19,048 nucleotides of DNA from an uncultured bacterium (GTDB lineage: Bacteria > Pseudomonadota > Alphaproteobacteria > SP197). The notes under the pieces are model-generated. The model was given only the letters and a program-made list of their open reading frames with translations, was not told where the DNA came from and did no database searches. The stretch is from contig CALLQH010000270.1 in assembly GCA_938014945.1 (NCBI GenBank), positions 1 to 19,048 on the forward strand, read 5' to 3'. The position numbers and the translations under genes were made by a program. Positions 14,672-19,048 of this stretch are shown here, piece after piece (the first letter of the stretch is position 1; every line of letters begins with the position of its first letter).

Positions 14672-14877
14672 GCCGCGATGGTTCCCCGCATGGGCTGGAC
14701 TGGAGAGCCCGGGGATTGAAAGGGAACAGGGAAGGGATCGACCCCATAGGGGATCCCGTGCCCTGGCTGCCCCCGCAACTGTGAGCGGTAAGTCGGGCGT
14801 TCAAGGGCGCCACTGGATGTTCCGGGAAGGCCGGACGCCCCGACGATGACCCGCAAGCCAGGAGACCTGCCATCGCC
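14672..14877 (+). ncRNA. Cobalamin (adenosylcobalamin-type) riboswitch
   Basis: The leader has the conserved parts of the cobalamin aptamer in order: GGTTCCCCGCATGGG, AAAGGGAACAGGGAAG, CTGCCCCCGCAACTGTGAGC, GCCACTGG, GGGAAGGCC, GACGATGACCCGCAAGCC, and the B12 box AAGCCAGGAGACCTGCC at 14855-14871. The closing stem P1 pairs GCGATGG (14675-14681) with CCATCGC (14870-14876). High cobalamin should switch off the downstream cobalt-uptake genes. Confidence 0.95.
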
Positions 14878-14881
14878 CACC

Positions 14882-14907
14882 GGTGCGCCCGGATGTCCGG
14901 ATGCGCC
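14882..14907 (+). promoter_or_regulatory. Hairpin in the riboswitch expression platform
   Basis: GGUGCG pairs with UGCGCC (including wobble pairs), then a C-A mismatch, then CCGG pairs with CCGG around an AUGU loop. No run of U follows, so this is not a classical intrinsic terminator. It more likely takes part in translational control or Rho-dependent termination ahead of the cbtB ribosome site GGAGGG near 14931. The assignment is tentative. Confidence 0.4.
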
Positions 14908-14941
14908 ATTGTCTAAACGGTTGACCATCACGGAGGGTGAT

Positions 14942-15124
14942 ATGTCCGACCAGGTCCTGAAGTCCCAGATTGCGATCCAGTCCGTTGCCGAGCGCGTGCT
15001 TCCCGTCACGGTTCTGGCGCTGCTTGGTGTGTTCCTCGTGCTCGGCGTCGGTTTCGCCGGCGCTTCGGAAATCCACAACGCCGCCCACGACACGCGCCAC
15101 GCCTTCTCGTTCCCCTGCCACTAG
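14942..15124 (+). CDS. cbtB: Cobalt transporter subunit CbtB
   Basis: A 60-residue, single-pass membrane protein of the CbtB family. The N-terminus is short and hydrophilic, one transmembrane helix covers about residues 20-42 (VLPVTVLALLGVFLVLGVGF), and the C-terminus carries the family's histidine-rich signature, EIHNAAHDTRHAFSFPCH, likely on the outer face for metal binding. The ATG at 14942 is preceded by GGAGGGTGAT. It is the first gene after the cobalamin riboswitch and sits 11 bases before cbtA. The family was assigned to cobalt uptake from its regulation and position in B12 clusters; transport itself rests on that inference. Confidence 0.9.
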   Translation: MSDQVLKSQIAIQSVAERVLPVTVLALLGVFLVLGVGFAGASEIHNAAHDTRHAFSFPCH

Positions 15125-15135
15125 GGGACTGACCC

Positions 15136-15882
15136 ATGATAGGCCGGCTTCTGGCCTCGGCACTTGTGTCGGGGCTGCTGACGGGCGTCCTGATTTCCGC
15201 AATTCAGCATTTCACGACGACCCCCATCATCCTCCACGCGGAGGAATACGAGAACGGGGGCGGTCACGATCATGCCGCCCTCATGTGGACCGACGAGGTT
15301 TCCGGCGGCCAGTTCTACCTTGCCCACAGCGCCGAGGAGCATGAGGCCGAGGGGGAGGGTTGGTCTCCGGCCGATGGTCTTGAGCGCACGCTCCACACCG
15401 TGGGCGCCAACCTGATCGCCGGGGTCGGCTTTGCCGCCCTGCTGGTGGCCGGGTTTCATCTGACCGGACGGCACATCGACGGCCGTACCGGGCTGGCCTG
15501 GGGGGTGGCGGGCTTCGTCGTCTTCCAGCTCGCCCCGTCTCTGGGCCTGCCGCCCGAGGTGCCGGGCGCCATGGCCGCGGATCTCGGTGCTCGCCAGGCC
15601 TGGTGGTGGCTCGCCGTCGCCTCGACGGGCGTCGGTGTCTGGCTGCTTCTGATGGTGCGTGCCCTGCCGCTGCATGTGCTGGGCGTTGTGATGATCGCCC
15701 TTCCGCATCTGGTCGGCGCGCCCCAGCCCGAGGCCATCGGCGGCTCCGTGCCGCCCGAACTCGCCGGGCACTTCGCGGCGGCCTCCCTGGTCACCGGCTT
15801 CATCTTCTGGGCCATGCTCGGCTGGTTGTGCGGCCGGACCTATCAGTGGATGCTGGAAAGGCCGCAGAATTCGGCGGCCTGA
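15136..15882 (+). CDS. cbtA: Cobalt transporter subunit CbtA
   Basis: A 248-residue membrane protein of the CbtA family with about five to six hydrophobic helices. It starts MIGRLLASALVSGLLTGVLI, followed by an extracytoplasmic loop rich in His and acidic residues (about residues 34-77, including GGGHDHAALMWTDE and AHSAEEHEAEGEG) that may collect the ion. Then come ERTLHTVGANLIAGVGFAAL, the second helix pair with GRTGLAWGVAGFVVFQLAPS, the family-typical LGLPPEVPGA, and the closing AAASLVTGFIFWAMLGWLCG. It pairs with CbtB as the putative cobalt importer and is under the same riboswitch. Only 13 bases separate its stop from the probable start of the CDF gene. Confidence 0.9.
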   Translation: MIGRLLASALVSGLLTGVLISAIQHFTTTPIILHAEEYENGGGHDHAALMWTDEVSGGQFYLAHSAEEHEAEGEGWSPADGLERTLHTVGANLIAGVGFAALLVAGFHLTGRHIDGRTGLAWGVAGFVVFQLAPSLGLPPEVPGAMAADLGARQAWWWLAVASTGVGVWLLLMVRALPLHVLGVVMIALPHLVGAPQPEAIGGSVPPELAGHFAAASLVTGFIFWAMLGWLCGRTYQWMLERPQNSAA

Positions 15883-15884
15883 GC

Positions 15885-15890
15885 GGAGAG
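15885..15890 (+). promoter_or_regulatory. Ribosome-binding site that sets the CDF gene start at an AUC codon
   Basis: GGAGAG lies three bases after the cbtA stop and five bases before the ATC at 15896-15898. No ATG, GTG or TTG occurs in that frame from about 15800 to 16063, so this site marks the only sensible start of the histidine-rich CDF protein. Confidence 0.6.
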
Positions 15891-15895
15891 CGACC

Positions 15896-16888
15896 ATCGC
15901 CACGAACCACAGCCACGACCACCATGATCACGGCCACCACGGCCACGATCATGGTGGTCACGGCCATGCTCACAGTCACGGCCCTGGCCACAGCCATGCC
16001 CCCAGGACGACCGCCGACAGCGAGCGGCGGGTCCTGTTCGTCCTTGTCCTGACCCTGGTCTTCATGGTCGTCGAGGTGGTCGGCGGCGTCCTGTCGGGCT
16101 CCCTGGCGCTGATCGCGGACGCCGGCCACATGCTGACCGATGCCGCCGCGCTGGCGCTTTCCTGGTTCGCCTTCCGCATGGCGCGCCGCCCTGCCGATCC
16201 GCGCCGCAGCTACGGCTATCACCGGGTCCAGGTGGTTGCGGCCTTCGTCAACGGCCTCACCCTGGTCGCCATCACGGTCTGGATCGTCATCGAGGCGGCC
16301 AACCGCCTGTTCGCCCCGGTCGCGGTCGAGGGCATGATGATGAGCGTGGTCGCCGCGCTGGGCCTTGTCGTCAACATCTTCGGCTTCTGGGTGCTTTCGC
16401 GCGGTGAGCAGAACCTCAACCTGCGCGGGGCGGCGGTGCATGTCCTGGGCGATCTGCTGGGATCGGTCGCCGCGGTCGCCGCGGGCATCATCATCCTGGT
16501 CTGGGGCTGGCTGCCGGCCGATCCGATCCTGTCGATCCTGGTTGCGGGCCTCATCCTGCGCAGCGCCATCGGCATCGTACGGGAATCCGGCCATATCCTG
16601 CTGGAAGGCACACCCAGCGAGCAGGACCCCGATGAGATCGCCGCCTCGCTTGCCGATATCCCCGGCGTCGAGGACATCCATCATGTCCACGTCTGGCAGC
16701 TTGCCGAGAACCGGCCGCTGGTGACCCTGCACGCGACCGTACCCTGGGGTGCGGATCGCGATCGTGCGCTCGCCGACATCAAGCAGGCGCTGGCCGACCG
16801 CTTCGGCCTGGATCACGCCACGGTGCAGATCGAATCCGGGCCGTGTCCGGATGACAACCACCTGAGCACCGCCGCAGGTGGCCACTGA
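15896..16888 (+). CDS. Cation diffusion facilitator (CDF) metal exporter with His-rich N-terminus, probable AUC start
   Basis: A 330-residue inner-membrane metal/proton antiporter of the CzcD/ZitB type. The first ~38 residues hold fifteen histidines (for example HSHDHHDHGHHGHDHGGHGH), a cytoplasmic metal-binding tail. Six membrane helices follow. The transport-site residues are present in helix II (AGHMLTDAAALALSW) and helix V (VHVLGDLLGSVAAV), the His/Asp pattern common in zinc-type CDFs. The C-terminal cytoplasmic domain has VEDIHHVHVWQL and ATVQIESGPC. The start is odd: the first canonical codon, ATG 16064, falls inside helix I and would delete the tail and half the helix. The ATC at 15896 with GGAGAG upstream gives IATNHSHDHH (Met-initiated). 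Its place after cbtA in a B12-controlled operon suggests cobalt or nickel handling, but the metal is not proven. Confidence 0.85.
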   Translation: MATNHSHDHHDHGHHGHDHGGHGHAHSHGPGHSHAPRTTADSERRVLFVLVLTLVFMVVEVVGGVLSGSLALIADAGHMLTDAAALALSWFAFRMARRPADPRRSYGYHRVQVVAAFVNGLTLVAITVWIVIEAANRLFAPVAVEGMMMSVVAALGLVVNIFGFWVLSRGEQNLNLRGAAVHVLGDLLGSVAAVAAGIIILVWGWLPADPILSILVAGLILRSAIGIVRESGHILLEGTPSEQDPDEIAASLADIPGVEDIHHVHVWQLAENRPLVTLHATVPWGADRDRALADIKQALADRFGLDHATVQIESGPCPDDNHLSTAAGGH

Positions 16889-17069
16889 TGGCCTGTGGCA
16901 TGATTTAAGGCGATATATTAGATTTTTACTCTAATATTGTGATACACAATGATATTTACCGATCATTTGTGGGAGCCGCTTCGTCGCTGTCTTCCCGCGT
17001 GCGGCTTGTTTCAGCGCGCCTTGGGGCCACATAGGACGGGCCGAAGAAGCCAGCAGGGAGCCGGGCCTG
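16889..17069. promoter_or_regulatory. AT-rich island with two overlapping dyads
   Basis: In otherwise GC-rich DNA, about 16898-16975 is strikingly AT-rich. It holds ATATTAGA (16915-16922) with its exact reverse complement TCTAATAT (16930-16937) across seven bases. Adjoining and sharing two bases with it is ATTGTG (16936-16941) with CACAAT (16945-16950) across three bases. Neither is followed by a clear U-run. It could be an operator and promoter for the DUF6460 gene, or a terminator/processing structure of the cobalt operon. The rest of the gap shows nothing recognisable. Confidence 0.45.
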
Positions 17070-17372
17070 ATGACCGAGGAACCGACGACAAACGCGCAGA
17101 CGACGCCCCAGGAAGCCGAGGAGAAGGGCGACCTGCGCGGGACGATCATCCGCCTCGTGCTCGCTTCGCTGGTGGTCGGTCTGATCATGAAGTGGAGCGG
17201 CTTCACGCCGATCACGCTGCTGCACTTCCTGGGTGACAGCTTCCGCGACATCTTCGACAACATCGGATCGGTCGCCGCGACCGTCGGCGAATGGCTGCTG
17301 CTGGGCGCCACCATCGTCGTGCCGGTCTGGCTGGTGATGCGCCTGCTGGGCGGCAAAAACCGGGGTCGCTAG
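17070..17372 (+). CDS. DUF6460-like small membrane protein
   Basis: A 100-residue protein resembling the DUF6460 group seen in alphaproteobacteria. The first ~22 residues are polar and low in complexity (MTEEPTTNAQTTPQEAEEKG). A first membrane helix follows (IIRLVLASLVVGLIMKWSGF), then the family-like segment TPITLLHFLGDSFRDIFDNI, then a second helix (EWLLLGATIVVPVWLVMRLL) and a short basic tail, predicting a two-helix inner-membrane protein with both ends on one side. The ATG at 17070 is preceded by GGGAG. It stands alone on +, convergent with bipA. I know no function for the family. Confidence 0.8.
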   Translation: MTEEPTTNAQTTPQEAEEKGDLRGTIIRLVLASLVVGLIMKWSGFTPITLLHFLGDSFRDIFDNIGSVAATVGEWLLLGATIVVPVWLVMRLLGGKNRGR

Positions 17373-17418
17373 GCAGCCCTCATCCCTTGGCTATAAGCAA
17401 GCCGGTGGGGGAGGCGAC

Positions 17419-19048
17419 TCAGGCCGCCTGGCTCTGCCGTGCGTGCTTCTTGCGCTCGTTGGGATCGAGCCAGCGCTTGCGCAGGCGGACCGATTCCGGC
17501 GTCACCTCGACCATCTCGTCGGCGGCAATGTAGGTCATCGCGCGTTCGAGCGTCATCTTGGTCGGCGGCGTCAGCAGGACGGCGTCGTCCTTGCCCGAGG
17601 CCCGCATGTTGGTGAGCTGCTTGCCCTTGAGCGGGTTGACGTCGAGGTCCATGCCCTTGTTGTGCTCGCCCAGGATCATGCCGCGATAGACCTTGTCGCC
17701 GGGGCTGACGAACAGCGGGCCGCGATCCTCCAGGTTCCACAGCGCATAGGCCACGGCCACGCCCTGTTCGGCCGAGATCATCGTGCCGGTGCGGCGGCCC
17801 GGAATGTCGCCGCGATAGGGCTCGTAACCGGCATAGACGCGGTTCATCACGCCCGTACCGCGCGTGTCGGTGAGGAACTCGTTGTGGTAGCCGATCAGGC
17901 CGCGCGAGGGGACGCGGAAGACCATGCGGGTCTTGCCGCCGCCCGTGGGGCGCATCTCGGTCAGCTCGCCCTTGCGGATCGCCAGCTTCTCGACGACGAC
18001 GCCGGTGTAGTCGTCATCGACGTCGATGACGGCTTCCTCGATGGGCTCGGTGCGCTTGCCGGTCTCGGGATCCTCGCGGAACAGCACGCGGGGGCGGCCG
18101 ATGGAAAGCTCGAAGCCCTCGCGGCGCATGGTCTCGATCAGCACGCCGAGCTGCAGCTCGCCGCGGCCGGAGACCTCGAAGGTGGTGTTGTCCTCGGTCT
18201 CGGCGACGCGCAGGGCGACGTTGCCCTCGCACTCGCGCATCAGGCGGTCCCAGATCATGCGGCTGGTGACCTTGTCGCCCTCCTGTCCGGCAAGCGGGCT
18301 GTCGTTGACGCCGAAGGTCATGGCCAGCGTCGGCGGGTCGATCGGCTGGGCAGCAATCGGCTCGGTGACCGAAGGCTCGGCGATGGTGTCGGCGACGGTC
18401 GCCTCGGTGAGGCCCGCCAGGGCGACGATATCGCCGGCCTGGGCCTCGTCGACGGACGTGCGCTCGAGGCCGCGGAAGGCGAGGATCTTCGAGATGCGCG
18501 CATTCTCGATCACCTTGCCGTCGCGCGAGAGGGCGCGGATCGGCATGTTGACCTTGGCCGTGCCGCTCTCGATGCGCCCGGTCAGCAGGCGGCCGAGATA
18601 GGGGTTGTTCTCGAGGGTCGTGGCCAGCATGCGGAAGCTGCCGCCTTCGACAACGGACGGTGCGGGCACATGGCTCACGATCAGGTCGAAGAGCGGGGAG
18701 AGGTCCTCGCCGCGGGTGTCGATGGAATTCGAGGCCCAGCCCTGCTTCGCCGAAGCGAAGATGGTCGGGAAATCGAGCTGGTCGTCGCTGGCCTCGAGCG
18801 CCGCGAACAGGTCGAAGATCTCGTTGTGGACTTCCATTGCGCGCTGGTCGGGCCGGTCGACCTTGTTGATCACGACGATGGGCTTGAGGCCCAGGCGCAG
18901 GGCCTTGCCGACGACGAACTTGGTCTGGGGCAGGGGGCCTTCGGCGGCATCCACCAGGACGCAGACGCCGTCGACCATCGAGAGGATGCGCTCGACCTCG
19001 CCGCCGAAATCGGCATGGCCCGGCGTATCGACGATGTTGATGCGCGTG
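17419..19048 (-). CDS. typA: Ribosome-associated translational GTPase TypA/BipA (N-terminal part outside window)
   Basis: The gene enters from beyond base 19048 and ends at TGA 17421-17419; 542 residues are visible. The first visible residues are TRINIVDTPGHADFGGEVER, which holds the G3 motif DTPGH. G4 follows as VINKVDRPDQRA. The P-loop (G1) and switch I lie outside the window. Downstream are the beta-barrel domain 2 (YLGRLLTGRIESG), the EF-G-like domains (FEVSGRGELQLGVLIETMRREG and FRVPSRGLIGYHNEFL) and the TypA-specific C-terminal domain ending KRWLDPNERKKHARQSQAA. It binds the 70S ribosome and supports 50S assembly and growth under cold or other stress. The ATG at 18978 is internal. Confidence 0.96.
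   Translation of the reverse strand, partial: TRINIVDTPGHADFGGEVERILSMVDGVCVLVDAAEGPLPQTKFVVGKALRLGLKPIVVINKVDRPDQRAMEVHNEIFDLFAALEASDDQLDFPTIFASAKQGWASNSIDTRGEDLSPLFDLIVSHVPAPSVVEGGSFRMLATTLENNPYLGRLLTGRIESGTAKVNMPIRALSRDGKVIENARISKILAFRGLERTSVDEAQAGDIVALAGLTEATVADTIAEPSVTEPIAAQPIDPPTLAMTFGVNDSPLAGQEGDKVTSRMIWDRLMRECEGNVALRVAETEDNTTFEVSGRGELQLGVLIETMRREGFELSIGRPRVLFREDPETGKRTEPIEEAVIDVDDDYTGVVVEKLAIRKGELTEMRPTGGGKTRMVFRVPSRGLIGYHNEFLTDTRGTGVMNRVYAGYEPYRGDIPGRRTGTMISAEQGVAVAYALWNLEDRGPLFVSPGDKVYRGMILGEHNKGMDLDVNPLKGKQLTNMRASGKDDAVLLTPPTKMTLERAMTYIAADEMVEVTPESVRLRKRWLDPNERKKHARQSQAA

Noticed and set aside
14882..14907. An intrinsic terminator after the riboswitch
   Set aside because: The hairpin is present but no U-run follows, so it is listed only as a possible expression-platform hairpin.
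15902..16010. A repetitive CAC/CAT/GGC-rich stretch that looks like a DNA repeat
   Set aside because: It is explained as the codons of the histidine/glycine-rich tail of the CDF exporter.

Overview
The window is GC-rich, densely packed DNA from a Gram-negative bacterium, most likely an alphaproteobacterium. That placement is an inference. It rests on LPS-type glycosyltransferases, a DUF6460-like membrane protein, a CbtB/CbtA pair behind a B12 riboswitch, short intergenic gaps and repeated ATGA start/stop overlaps. I see no insertion sequences, CRISPR arrays, tRNA or rRNA genes, and no gap over 300 bases without a feature.

Layout: (1) 1-3393 is the end of a surface-polysaccharide/LPS operon on +: a partial family 2 glycosyltransferase, a family 4 glycosyltransferase and an AsnB-type amidotransferase, joined by ATGA overlaps. 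(2) 3405-6323 holds a metallo-beta-lactamase-fold protein on - whose metal-binding motifs have been replaced. Diverging from it is a two-component pair on +: a CHASE4-type sensor histidine kinase overlapping a single-domain response regulator. (3) 6378-8969 holds the AmmeMemoRadiSam genes: a MEMO-AMMECR1 fusion on - diverging from the radical SAM enzyme on +. (4) 8989-10934 (-) is a two-gene operon: a thioredoxin-fold fusion protein overlapping a short gene interrupted by one in-frame TGA. Reading that TGA as selenocysteine gives a UGSC-family protein with the exact U-G-S-C motif, followed by a long SECIS-like hairpin. (5) 11185-13501 holds a RidA protein (+), then a kinase-fold protein, a gamma carbonic anhydrase-like hexapeptide protein and a secreted TPR protein (all -). 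(6) 13653-16888 (+) holds a DMT transporter, then a promoter, a cobalamin riboswitch, cbtB, cbtA and a His-rich cation-diffusion-facilitator gene that appears to start at an AUC codon. (7) 17070-17372 (+) is a small DUF6460-like membrane protein preceded by an AT-rich island with two dyads. (8) 17419-19048 (-) is most of typA/bipA, with its N-terminus outside the window.

The most notable content is the UGSC selenoprotein unit. Any ordinary ORF caller would split or truncate it: 94 codons, an in-frame UGA, 78 more codons, then a normal UGA stop, with the upstream redox partner translationally coupled. Next are the metal-site-degenerate MBL protein beside a two-component system, the cobalt operon whose last gene lacks a canonical start codon, and the MEMO-AMMECR1 fusion, which belongs to a widespread system whose reaction, to my knowledge, is unknown.
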